DNA of 64,000 nt from Rhypophila decipiens (lineage: Eukaryota; Ascomycota; Sordariomycetes; Sordariales; Naviculisporaceae). Position 1 is the stretch's first letter. Every line of letters begins with the position of its first letter. The stretch is from positions 124,001 through 188,000 of the forward strand of contig MU858108.1 of assembly GCA_033297075.1 (NCBI GenBank), in the 5' to 3' direction. Under the pieces are notes generated by a model. It worked only from the letters and a program-made list of their open reading frames with translations, had not been told where the DNA came from and did not search any database. Shown piece after piece: positions 9,801 to 20,703 of the stretch. A program made the translations under genes and the position numbers.

Positions 9801-10943
9801 AAAGTTTCGCAGTATTCACTAACAGCGGGCCACTCGTAATACTTTGCCTTTTTCAGCTCCCTTTTAGGGAACATTTTCCTCGTGTCCAACTGCTCGTTGG
9901 AGGTGAAAGACGGATCAATATTTGCTCGACTTGCAGCGATGCAGTTACAGTGAAAGACAAACGGATACTTCGCCGGCGCTTATGAATGATTTCCCCACGA
10001 GTCCGCGACTGTTTGACCAAGAGTTAAAGTTTGGATGGAAGCGCCGAGACTGCAACGTCTTGAAGCTGGCGCACGGCACCAACGATGGTGTTGTCTCGCC
10101 GAGTCCTGTTTCGTGTCAAATGTGGGAACTGGGGGCTTCCCGAGCCATGGATGCCCAGGGTGACAAGAAGTTTAAGTTGACACAGCGGCACAAGTTGGAT
10201 ATCTGGGCATCTTTCGAGAGAGGGAAAAGAAAGGAGAGAATGCAATAATCGGAAGCCCGATTCCCGGCAAATACTTCCCCAGCCAACAGGCGCGCCTAAC
10301 CGCCGCAAGTTATTCTCAGAACCAGTTTTTGCCTTCGTCCAGACGTCTTTTTGCGAGTAGTGACTGTGAGGTGAGAATGATCGACATGTTCCCCTGTTTT
10401 CTCCGTCGCCCCTTCTAAAACCGGCCCACAAGGGGGCAGCACGAACCAGGTTGCAGTGCAACCCAAGAACCCAGGCAAGCCAGGAGCAGCCAACTGCCCC
10501 ACAACAGAGCAAGTCCCAGGGACCCGCGACCCGCGACCCTGAACTTGAACCTCGAAGACATCCCTGCAGGTACCACCACAGCCCTCCGTGGTCGTCAGAA
10601 GGGGCTAGTGGGAGGGTGGGAAATCAGCCTTGCTTCAACCTGCACCACCTGTTTCCTTCATTTACCTGCCCGTTCCCCTGTGCCACGTCTGGCTCGGACA
10701 TGATCTGATTTCCTGTTCTTATTTTTTCCTGTTTCGATTTTATTCTCTGTTCAACATACCGAAAAGTTCTGACGTTCTCCTGTATTATCCATAACGAGCA
10801 TCCGATATTCCAACGTCTCCATCTCATTCACCCGGCCAACGACTCCGATTACCGGTATTTAAGGGGAAAATTTCTGTCAGTTATCCGGACTTTGGTCGCA
10901 ATCCGTCGCATGTCTTGATCAATCCTCCATCCCAAGAACTGCG
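6839..10943. other. 4.1-kb interval without a supportable gene
   Basis: Only short frames without recognisable domains or consistent splice partners are present. A two-unit CCCTAA telomere-like motif lies at 7969-7981. The stretch before 10944 contains a TATTTAA-like box near 10856 and is likely the promoter of the next gene. No tRNA, transposase or reverse-transcriptase remnant was recognised by eye. Confidence 0.5.
7969..7981 (-). repeat. short interstitial telomere-like motif
   Basis: The plus strand reads two CCCTAA-type units (TTAGGG on the minus strand). It is very short and could be chance. It is listed because two further TTAGGG runs occur in this window. Confidence 0.4.
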
Positions 10944-12503
10944 ATGAGACGCGACTTCTTCGAACGGTTACCGCCGCCAACGGCGCTTTTCCTTTTGGCT
11001 GCCATTTTGGACGCAACATCAGCGCATGTCCTACAGCCACTTCCCAGACAGACGCCTCCGCCGACGACGACACAATCATTACAGGCGCTCGAAGTTGTGT
11101 CATGGCCGATTGTTCCCACGCCCGCGCCGCTGAACCCATATGATCTTCGGCGGCGGCAGATTCCGGCGACGGTATGTGGTTATATTGGGGGCAATCCAGA
11201 ATTACCGGCGACATGTAGCGCTGGTTCACACTGCGTATTGGACTCGGCGCATGGAGTGATAGGCTGCTGTCCGGACGGGGAGGAGAGTTGCTCGAGTGGT
11301 GTTTTTACGGGCTGCGTCGATGCGAACAGCGGCCCGCAGACGGAGGTGAACCCCTATGTCTTCACTTGCGAGGGAAATAATGTCTGCTATCAGAACCAGT
11401 TTGACGGAGGATTTTCGCAATTTGGGTGTGGGACAGCGAGCGACTTGGGAACGACAGTATTAGCTGCTGCGAGTGGGATTACCGGGTCGCTGGATCGCCA
11501 AACTGCCAGCATGGATCTGACTGCGACCGCGAGTCCCTTGAGCGAGCCGACGACTCTGGGGACTGTAACGAGCAGAAGGTCAAGCACGACTTCTGCATCC
11601 GCCTCAAGCTCAAGGTCGAAATCGGAATCGGAATCTAGTTCAGAGTCTAGCTCGGAATCTAGCACTGCTCCCTCGTCTTCTCCACAGACGTCACCATCAA
11701 CAACCACCACCTCCTCTACCACCCGAACTGCCACATCCAGCGAAGCAACGGAAACGACCGACCCACCCGCTGCACCAGCAGTCGCCCCTCCTCCAGACCG
11801 AACCGGCGCCATAGTAGGCGGCACCGTGAGCGGCGTGGCTGCCCTAGTAGCCATAGCCGCACTAGGCTACTTCTTCTACCGTCGACGACAAAACGTACGA
11901 CAAGGTCCAGGCCGAAACAGCCCCACCGGGACATATATCAGCGCGCCCAAACCAGGCCCAGGAACCGGCTTCACAGCAATCGACCAAAACAGCGACGCCT
12001 ACGAACGAGCCCTCCTCCCGCCCGTATCGACAGCCCCCGACTTTTCGCATGACCTATCAGCAGGTGGACCGTCCCCGTTTGCATACCGCGGCGCAGCTGG
12101 CGTGCACGATTCGTACCCGCCCGCCGAGAGAGTCCCCAGCTCGAATTACTCGGATTACAGCTACCCGGGGCAATTTCCCGCTGCGTATGCGGCAGCAGCT
12201 GCTGCCCAGCAAGGACATACTAGACTAGAGCCCGATCAAATACCGTTGACAAGAGAGATTGATGATTTTTCGCATGGGTTCCAGCAGGCCTTGGGCAGGA
12301 TAGGGGAGGAAGACGAACCGCCTTATACTGGCGGTAACGGTCGTGGAAATGCTGGCAATGGGGGTCAGTTTAGTGATACACCTGCTTTCAATGAGGGGAA
12401 TGGCGTTCATGGACCGCCTGACCAGGAGGAGGGCTATAATGGGGCGGTTAGGCCACTTTGGCAGCAGAATCGGAGGCAGAGTCGGAATCTGATGTGGATG
12501 TGA
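10944..12503 (+). CDS. single-pass cell-surface protein, Cys-rich ectodomain
   Basis: A 519-aa protein with type I membrane layout. Residues 1-27 form a signal peptide with a hydrophobic LFLLAAILDATSA core. A Cys-rich ectodomain (about 70-175) contains a CCPDGEESC motif and about ten cysteines. A Ser/Thr-rich stalk (about 190-280) follows, then one transmembrane helix (about 288-312: AIVGGTVSGVAALVAIAALGY) with a stop-transfer RRRQ, and a Pro/Gly/Ala-rich cytosolic tail of about 200 residues. This layout is typical of Wsc/Mid2-like wall sensors and many uncharacterised fungal surface proteins, but I see no WSC domain, so a sensor role is only an inference. The ORF is uninterrupted and the ATG at 10944 gives a good signal peptide. 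Confidence 0.8.
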   Translation: MRRDFFERLPPPTALFLLAAILDATSAHVLQPLPRQTPPPTTTQSLQALEVVSWPIVPTPAPLNPYDLRRRQIPATVCGYIGGNPELPATCSAGSHCVLDSAHGVIGCCPDGEESCSSGVFTGCVDANSGPQTEVNPYVFTCEGNNVCYQNQFDGGFSQFGCGTASDLGTTVLAAASGITGSLDRQTASMDLTATASPLSEPTTLGTVTSRRSSTTSASASSSRSKSESESSSESSSESSTAPSSSPQTSPSTTTTSSTTRTATSSEATETTDPPAAPAVAPPPDRTGAIVGGTVSGVAALVAIAALGYFFYRRRQNVRQGPGRNSPTGTYISAPKPGPGTGFTAIDQNSDAYERALLPPVSTAPDFSHDLSAGGPSPFAYRGAAGVHDSYPPAERVPSSNYSDYSYPGQFPAAYAAAAAAQQGHTRLEPDQIPLTREIDDFSHGFQQALGRIGEEDEPPYTGGNGRGNAGNGGQFSDTPAFNEGNGVHGPPDQEEGYNGAVRPLWQQNRRQSRNLMWM

Positions 12504-13411
12504 TCTCGCCTCTTTTTACTTTTACGATGAAGAAAAAGCTTTTGGTATGTATATATGTGGAACGGACGGACTGGATGTATGAACGAATAACTTGAGCGGC
12601 ATTTTACGACATTTTTGACAGCATTTCGCGAAGCTTTTTGTTGGGGGCAATGATACCTTGCGGGTTGGTCATGGATATATAAACATGGGTAACTGGGGTT
12701 CTTTGAATGCATACGGGCCGGCGTTTGCTCTTTGACTTTACACCATGTTATCTTTTTCGGACATACTGCGCGATATAACTGGGGATACACTTGGGAGGAT
12801 ATACCTGGCATTCAAGGCGCTGATTTAGTGGAATGGAACGAATGACGAGCGTGGCTCACCTGTATAGTATAACACTGTGACGCTACGATGGAATATAATG
12901 AGATATGTGTTTAATAATACCCTCCTCGTCCTCTGCAAGCTGTGCGTGATACACAATGAAATGATGACAACGTGATAATCGGTCCCTTTAACAAGATATA
13001 TCCCAGATAGTACTAGGCTGCATGAGTTCAACAATACATATGCCACTACTGGCATTATCTCTCGGCAGGAAACGTCCCAAACTTAGTTTGTTATTATAAA
13101 GTAACCGGCAAGCTCGATAAAAATATTCAACAAAATGATAACAGAATCACATAACTACAACCTCGTCATGAACAGATCACCGTACGGTCAGTAAGTTGTA
13201 AGAGAAAGCAGGCAGCGGCCGTTCTATCCTCGAAATTAAAGAAATATGTTGATAGATATATATACCACTTTTTTTTGGTCCTGGGTGAGTGGGCGGGATT
13301 GGAGAGACCGGATTAAATTTGAGGGCGGATTTGCACGACTTACGGGAGCAAGGAAGGCTGTGACCAATCGTCAACACGAGGGGCGACAACTCATACCAGT
13401 GAGACCATACC
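12504..13411. other. convergent intergenic region
   Basis: This lies between the 3' ends of the surface-protein gene (plus) and the NACHT-ankyrin gene (minus). It is AT-richer than its neighbours, as expected for two 3' UTRs. No gene is seen. Confidence 0.6.
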
Positions 13412-16400
13412 TCAGGTTTGGCTCACCATCCGGTCCTGTTCCTGTTTTTGCTCTTTCTCAATCACCGATGTAGTACCACATGGCTTCTCCATCTCGGTTT
13501 GATCTCCACTGCTGGCAGCAGGTAAAAGCACCATCGTGCTCTCCTCCTCCGAGTCCTCCCACCAAAACTCTTCCCTCAGCGACCCCAGAATCAGCGACTC
13601 ACAAGCTTCACGGCCTCTCATCCGAGCCAAGCCCAACGGAGTCCTGCCGTCGCCATCCTCGGCGAAGACCTTCGCCTCGTGCTTGAGCAAGATCTGCACA
13701 CATGCGGCGTGTCCTGCGGCGACAGAAATATGCAATGGAGTCCGTCGTTTTCCGTCGTAAACATTCACCAAAAGGTGAGACTGGAAGCCAGCTTTCTCCA
13801 TGATCTCATCCATGACCCTGTCAAAGCCCTTCTCGGCGGCGTAAAACAGCACTGTCCGACTTATCTCCAAACAACAGTTGTGGACATCGTACTCGGAGTT
13901 GACGAAATAGATCATGGCCAACTCGATGTCCTGCCTGGTAGCCCGGATGACGGCTACCGGTTCTTTGTAGGCGCCATGTTGGAGTAGCAAGGCTGTAGTG
14001 GCTTCGTCACCGTGAGAAACGGAGACAATCAATGTCTTGGAGAGCACATCGCCCGATCTCATCGCTATGTCCCTTTTAAGTAGGAACCGAGTTATCTCTA
14101 TGTGTCTGTTCAATACGGCGCTGAAGACAAAGTTGACACCTCGCTCAGTCGGTGCGCCTTTGTCAAAAAGATAGCGGACAATGTCCGTTTTACCATCTGC
14201 ACAAGCTTTAAAAGTGGCAGAGTATCCCGACCGTGATATAACCTCCGGTTTATGGTCAATAAGAAGCTTCACAACATCAAAGTGACCGTGGGCAACAGCT
14301 CTGTAGAGCGCTTCCCCTTGTGTTTCTAGACTAGGACCCCTTCTGAGCAAGATAGTCACATAGTCCACAGCCCCCTTGCTGGCGGCGTGTAAGAGCGGGC
14401 TCCCGTCGTTCTTGGTTCGTCCACTGCTGCCTTGAAGTGATGGGTGGGAATCGCAGCGGGAGATACATTGTACCAGGCCAAAATCTTCGATGAAAACACC
14501 GTAAAATAGAGGTGTGACTTCACCGTGTGACATGCGTACAGTAGTGATATGCCGCGGCTGCTCGAGGTCGAGAGAACTGTTCGTATTCTGATAAAGGAAT
14601 TCGACAATCTCAAACCAGTCGTGCAGACAAGCCAGCCAGATTGGGTTGTGAGGAGCTTTGGTTGAGTCTCTTAGGCGGTCAATTCTCCAGAGTTTCTCGC
14701 ACCAACGCTTGAATTTCGGCGAAACTTCAGACGTAAGCGGGTCTAGAAGGAAAGACTTGATAAGATCTGATAGCGGGTTTTCGACCCGCTTGTTAAAGCA
14801 ATCCCGGACGTGTTTAACCCAGAATTGAGTGGCGTAGTCGACGGCTTCCGTTCTGGGAGTGGCATTGAATCGCTTTAACACCAAAAATACCTTGTCTGGG
14901 TTTTCAGGTTCATCGAACTCAGGGTCATCGTCTGGTATGGCATGTAGAAGCTGCAAACAGGCAACTGCAATACTCTCCTGGCAAAAGTCTGAAAGAAAAG
15001 TTTGAAGATTGCGCCGCCTAAGACCCTCGAGGAACTCACGCACCGACAGATGTGCAAACTCAAAAGAACCGCTCCGGGCGATGATGAGATTGGCGCAAAC
15101 GTCCGTGATCTCTGTGACTGTGAAGCCAGGTCCGCTGCCTGACTGAAGGTGGTAGCAGGCAATATGGGCAAAAGCTTCCATGCTGATAGAAGCCTTAGCA
15201 TAAAGCAGCCAGCGGAACGTGAAGATTGCGAGGTTGGCGCCATGCTCCCCAGAATTCAGTATTTCTTGGTAGATCTCCCAGTATGATTCCTCAAGTGTCA
15301 CTGGCAGTGCACCAAGACGTGATTCAATATCTGCAGCGACTTTGAGGTGGCGAAGAGCTTGTATTTGCAGATCGACCCAGCGAAACATGCCCCTGGCGCC
15401 GTCATGAAGTTTGTCCTGGATCTTGGTATGAAGGTCTGTGGAGAGCTGGCCGCGGAGTAGTCGAGCTGTCTTTAACCGATCGTCAATAAAGGCTGATATG
15501 TCTCCAGAATTTTCCGAGTCGATGTACACGTTTGGCGATCCCTCAAAGTGAAGGGCGATGTCAATGTTGCTCCTGCTGGATATAAATATTTTGAGCAGAT
15601 TTGGGGAATCCCGCAAAAGCTCGCTCAAGATGTCCATCAGTTCTTGACGGTCTTCCTGGCTGACTTCGTCCAGCGCGTCCAGGACGATCGTCACAGCCGG
15701 GTACTCCTCCATCAATTCCAGGAGAACGGCCGACGATTCCTCATTGGTCCATGTCTGGTTTTCAAAGTCACAAGTCCCAGACAAGGCATTTCGGTAGTGA
15801 GCAAGGACGGGAGGGAGAGTCGAGCCGTTTGGCAGTGAAGCTGCTAACTGCCGAACCAGGCTGGCCAGAATCCGGTCGCACCGGCCACGTTCCGGTTCAG
15901 CTGGGTTTCGCATGCAATAAACGAAGGCCAAACTCTCGTGGGTTTGTAAATCGTCAATGATAAGAGATGCCAATTTGGTCTTTCCAGATCCGGGTATGCC
16001 GTGCAGCCACAGGACAGCAGAAGCGCTATCATCTCGCCATCGATACTCAGGCTTTTGGAGGAGCCACTGCCCAGACCCCTGCAGGCGGCCTTTTCTGGCA
16101 CTTTTATGATGAGAACTGTACTGGATGTCGGAGATCGCTCGGAGGATCTTGACTCTGGTCTCGCGTTCAAGTCCGTCTTGGATTTCTTTCAGTTGAGTAC
16201 CGATACGATCGATTGGTGCCTGGATCTCACTCAACATCCGCCCAAGGGCTTCAAACTGTTGTCGTTCCCTTTCAGCTTGAGACTTTTGGCCATCTTGGAG
16301 GCCATTGATCTCAGCTAGAACCCAATCTGACTTTTCCGCCTCTGCTAACTGGCCCAGCTCCCAAACCCCCTTTCTTGCTGTCTCAACGGGCTTGAACTTT

Positions 16401-17125
16401 TCCTCGAAATCGGCCTTTGAGTTCCCGATGCTCTTGATAACACGGGTTGCGGTGTTGTGTGTATATTACTGAAGGACCTCAGACAGATAGCGGAGGATTT
16501 CTCCGTAGAGAGTCCTGACAGCACTAGAGAGGTGGGTGAATATGTCAAGTCTGGACTCGTATCGCCGCAGGTATCGCAGTTCAAATATCGTCCCAGCCGC
16601 AATGGCGTTTGCAATGCCCTCGATGAAATTCAGTACGTATCCAAAAACTTCGACATCATTGACGCCGGTCTGCAGAATCAAGCGGATGGCAGCCCATGGC
16701 AAAGCGGCATTGCCCGGGTCGTATATTGGATGGCGATATCCCCGAATGTCTATGAGATCGCATCGGCTTTGTGTTAGATGTTTGCTGGGTAAAGCGGAGA
16801 GTTCACTCTGTATACCTACCGTTATCTTGCTTACCCATACCGATATTTTCTCGAGCACATCACGGAGGATGATAGTCCGGCCTTTGATGACCAATTTCCA
16901 TCGCCGTCTCATGCATTCATCCTTCTTCTCATTCGCAGCGGCCAAGACATCGACGAGCACGTTGCGGGGGTCGCGTTCCAGTGCATCCTTGACCGAAGTA
17001 AATCTCTCTCGCTCTTCGGCAGAGAGGGTATCGAGGGCGGCAGCCCACTTGTCCTTGGGTTCGGTCGGGTGTGTTTGCTTGCCCGGCTCATTGAGAGGCG
17101 TCTTCCCGTCAGTCGGATCAGCCAT
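13412..17125 (-). pseudogene. NACHT-ankyrin NLR-like gene with in-frame stop
   Basis: One minus-strand frame spans 17125 to 13412 except for a TAA at 16466-16468. The part before the stop (219 codons) resembles the NACHT_N domain of fungal STAND proteins, including DPGNAALPWAAIRLILQ. The part after it encodes a NACHT NTPase with Walker A GIPGSGKT (residues 80-87 counted from the Met at 16237) and Walker B VTIVLDALDE (181-190). An alpha-helical region and then ankyrin repeats follow, for example DGKRRTPLHISVAAGHAACV and DGDGRTPLGLARMRGREA. Sequence directly after the TAA (YTHNTATRVIKSI) still reads like the family, so a Tyr codon probably became a stop. A likely 70-bp intron at 16750-16819 (GTAGGT, CTAAC, CATAG) would, if spliced, expose a 2-nt frameshift near 16722. 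Fungal NLRs of this type act in non-self recognition and programmed cell death. Here a full-length protein is unlikely. A shortened NACHT-ankyrin protein starting at 16237 remains possible. Confidence 0.75.
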
Positions 17126-18054
17126 AATGTCGAGACATACCAGGAATGCCTACTTAATACAAGTCGGCGCTGATCCAGGTGGAAGGGCATGTTTATGCCA
17201 GTGGCAACTAGGAAGACCAGCCACAGGAAAGTGGGCGTCCATGTTGTTCAGGATCAGGCTGCCGAATGGCTTGCGGGGATTCTGGTTGGTGAATGCTGCC
17301 CCGCCTCGTCACTTCCCTTTCTGGCAGTGTGGGAGGCCGCTGTTGTCCAGTGTGGCGTTGTAATTTATTCTCCAGTAGGGTAGCGCGAAATCATTCAGGG
17401 CCTAGATGTGTTTAAAAAAAGAGACTGGTAAAAATGGTAGTGTGAAGATGTCAATGCTGGTTTGGGACGAAGTTTTGGAGAGAATGGCAAGAGGTTGAAG
17501 AACTGGAAGAAATATGAGAAACACCGACATCTAATCGATAACACTAGCTGGACGTGGGAGGATTTAGCAGACGGGCTCCATATTGTATGAGTACATATAC
17601 GTATGGTTTGCTGGTTACCAAACCTGGAACCTAATATGGCGTGCATGTTAGCACAGTGATCTTGACTGGTGATCGGCAAAGTGAACTCCTTTTGTACCTG
17701 GATAGTCAACTCCGGACCCGGGTTGTGAATGCCAATGTTACGTGTCGAGTGAGGTGCCCGGCAAAGAACAAAGAAGTCAAGGTACATCTCATCTATTGGC
17801 TACTTCAAACCATACCAGGGCACAAGAAGATGTCGATACTTCGGTTCGCTCAGATAACCGAACAACGAGCAATAACTAATACAAAATATAACAAAACAAA
17901 CGCCATATCTGGAATGTCTAAATCTTTCCCGATGCTGCCATGCCATGCAATGCCACGCACAAAGTTTTGCGGTTTGTACAAAAGAGACGCTCAGCCAGTC
18001 GGTGGCAGTGGTGCCCTTGCTGGGACCTACGTGCTGTAGAAGTGTTCTCCCAAA
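17126..18054. other. intergenic region upstream of the NLR gene
   Basis: It holds the 5' flank of the NACHT-ankyrin gene and the 3' flank of TAM41, both on the minus strand. Only short unrecognised frames are present. Confidence 0.6.
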
Positions 18055-19777
18055 TCACTTCTTCTCATCACTTGCGCCCGTCTTGTCGTTGCTAGCTGCC
18101 TTGGCAGCCTCCTTTTCAGCCGCCTTGCCTTGGCGGTATTTTGCAAACTTCTCCATGAGGTAGCGCCAGGACTTCCTGAGGCCGCTGGTGAGAGGCCCCT
18201 TTAGGGACTGGGTTGTCGCAGGCCAACCTATAGTCTGCTTAATCACGGTCCTGATGTACTGTCGGAGCTCCTCGGGGCTGTCCTGGGCAATCCGCTGCTC
18301 AAAGCCGCCGCCCTCGCGACGCTTGAACGCAACTGTATCTTCGTTTTGGCTCTCCTCCATCATCTTGTTGAACTCAAGTTGCGGTATGGCAAACTTTTTC
18401 TGGTACTGGAAGTACAAACGCGAGCGGAATGCCTTGGGCAATCTGCGTACCATGTTACCGCGCTTGATCGGGTCCATATCTTGAACAAGCGTCAGGTTCT
18501 TGTCACCCCAGACCCAGTCTTTCTCGTTGCAGCCCGGATCGTTGTACTCGAGATTGGGCAGGGTCTCGATCAGGGGTAGATACAGCCGACGGAAGTTTGC
18601 CATGTTGTTGCCAACAATGTTCTTCACCTTGCTCGGGTTCTCGGTCGGCAGGGCCATTCGGGGGTCGCCGAGGTAGCTGATGCCCGCGATCGTGCCATAA
18701 AGCTCCTCTTCCGTGAATTTTGGAGGCAACAACAGCAGAGCTGTGCGCAATGCCGAGATCAGGTTCATCTGGTTGGCAACACGTATCCTTGCGTCATCGC
18801 GCAGGATCTTGACGGGTTTGTGAAGGCGGCCAGCCAGATACATAGTGTCCCATGTCGTCAGATCCTTTTCCAGCGTACTCAGTTGCACTACTCCGTACTT
18901 GATCAGAATCCCGTTCACAACAATATAAGGATTGAAGTATACCCCGGCGCCCATGTGGTCCTGGACATAGGATACCGCGCCGGATCCGAGACTGGCAAGG
19001 GCCGAGTAGTGGTCGCGGTGCTGCTTCATGTTGAGCGAGTGCCAATGCTGCGTGTGAGAGACGCCAAATATGAAATCAATCATCTTGGGAGTTCCGTCTT
19101 GAGCCCTCTGAACAGCAAGTGGAGCCTTTGGGTGGATAGCACGGATCTCTTCGTCGGTCGGGACCCTGCCGCTGGACTTGGACTGCGGGAAAACGCCTGA
19201 ACCGTAGGCAAAAGCATAGCGAATCGGGGCCCGGAATGCCCACGGAATCTGCTTCAGAACCTCCTTGAACTCTGCGTTGAAAGGAATGTGTTGGTTGACG
19301 CCAAAATTGGCGTGTGGAAGATCCGCGAATGTTTCTATCTTGCCAACCTTGGATTCCCACTCCAGCGTTTCCTGGCTTGACGACGATCCGGACGAGCCGG
19401 ACGCCTCGCTCACGACGCTCTGGTGCGACTTGGTGTCGCTCTCGGAAGTGCGCGTTGCTTGGTCGGCGGCTGCTTCTTGCTCGGCCCCCTCCTTTGCTTC
19501 GTTGGAGTTGCCCGTCCCATTTTGACTATCACGGCCGGTCGCAAATGTTCGGATAGAACTGGAAGTGGCGAGACCGCGGGCAAGGTAAGCGGGGGGGAAG
19601 CGGTCCCAAACGATGGATTGAAATTGAAAGCGTGGCGCAAGGCGACCCTATTCCCATGATGAAGAAGTCCAGTTAGCAAGCCACGAAGAGGTCCGCATAA
19701 ATCCGGGGTAGGGCGCTTTTAGGTTTTCGGGTAGTGATGTATACCTTGATCAAGAGAGGGATGGGGCCCCGAGCCAT
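18055..19777 (-). CDS. TAM41: mitochondrial CDP-diacylglycerol synthase Tam41
   Basis: Two exons: 19777-19745 (11 codons, MARGPIPLLIK) and 19647-18055, separated by a 97-bp intron (GTATAC...CTAAC...AATAG). The total is 541 aa. The first exon plus the start of the second give an Arg/Ser-rich mitochondrial presequence ending near ARGLATSSSIRTFATGR. The catalytic core starts near residue 120. It has the nucleotidyltransferase AYGSGVF signature at about 158-164, MIDFIFGV at about 200-207 with a likely metal-binding Asp, and HWHSLNM downstream. The C-terminus is Lys/Glu/Ala-rich. The enzyme makes CDP-diacylglycerol from phosphatidic acid and CTP on the matrix side of the inner membrane, feeding cardiolipin synthesis. 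The frame upstream of 19413 has no ATG before an in-frame stop, which forces the upstream exon. Confidence 0.95.
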
Positions 19778-20703
19778 TACAGATTTACAGTTGGGCTTGG
19801 CGGGGTGTGGAAAGGATAATTTGTCGTGATGATATTCAATTGAGGACGTGGCAGAGGAAATGGGGAAGGATTTGGTGAAGCAGCGGGAGCTGCACTGTAT
19901 CACCTCTGGTTCGAATCCATACACAAGTCTTAGACACGACAGTACGGTAGCGTGTGGAGGTGCAAGTGCGAAGATGGGAAGGGATGATCGAATTCGTAGC
20001 TCCCCTCGTCAGGAACCAGGCAGCCCTGGCAGCCAACCAGGAGCTCCTTCAATCGCCGGAGTTGAAAGCGGGCGGGCCACCTTGCGCCCACTGGAGCCTG
20101 CACGCGTCAAACCAGGCACGCCCCACGTCATTGTTGGTGCACAAACTCTGGGCTTGGCTCACAACCAGCAGGGAATTCAGTCTGTTTGTGCCGACGTGCT
20201 GTTTGGTGCCTGATCTACAGACCTTCTCGAAAAATCAGTGACGGGCCTTCGAATCACCGTTCAATCAACACGTTTGAGGACCGGCATCTTCCACATCTAC
20301 TGATGACCCCTAAAGTCGGGATTCCGATACAGATTGCGGGTCCGGCAAACATCAACGGCTAGTGTATCCGTAACGGCCGTGCCTTGCCGGTTCTGGGGCC
20401 GGTTACAAAGGGCGTTGCCAACTTAACGACATTGAAAAGCCGGAAAGCTGCTGTAACTTCTATCCGGAACACCACGCTGGAACTCTATACCTAGTGATTC
20501 ACATTCATTCACTTCGTCGCTTCTCACCAAGATTCAGTGCCGATATTCGACTGGACCAAATTCAGAGCACCTCCAGGTGATGCAACGCTGACAAGAACCC
20601 ATAATCCACACTGCAAAAGCCAAGCCTCTGTTTCTCAATGGACCAGTGAGAACCCCTGTCACGGCCCGAGAACCGAACACCCCCAAAACATCAAAAAGTC
20701 ACC
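19778..20703. other. divergent promoter region of TAM41 and MAD1
   Basis: A 926-bp spacer between two divergently transcribed housekeeping genes, with no gene inside. A B-box-like GGTTCGAATCC at about 19908 was examined as a tRNA and rejected. Confidence 0.6.

Noticed and set aside
10024..10512. Minus-strand open frame of 162 codons in the gene-free interval
   Set aside because: Cys/Trp/Arg-rich random-looking translation with no motif; overlaps another meaningless frame.
19410..19679. Separate small protein upstream of TAM41
   Set aside because: It lies in a different frame over the TAM41 presequence exon, and splicing of TAM41 explains the region.
19890..19935. Possible tRNA (GGTTCGAATCC, B-box-like) near 19908
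   Set aside because: The T-arm pairs poorly beyond three bases, and no matching acceptor stem, D-arm or anticodon arm could be drawn upstream.
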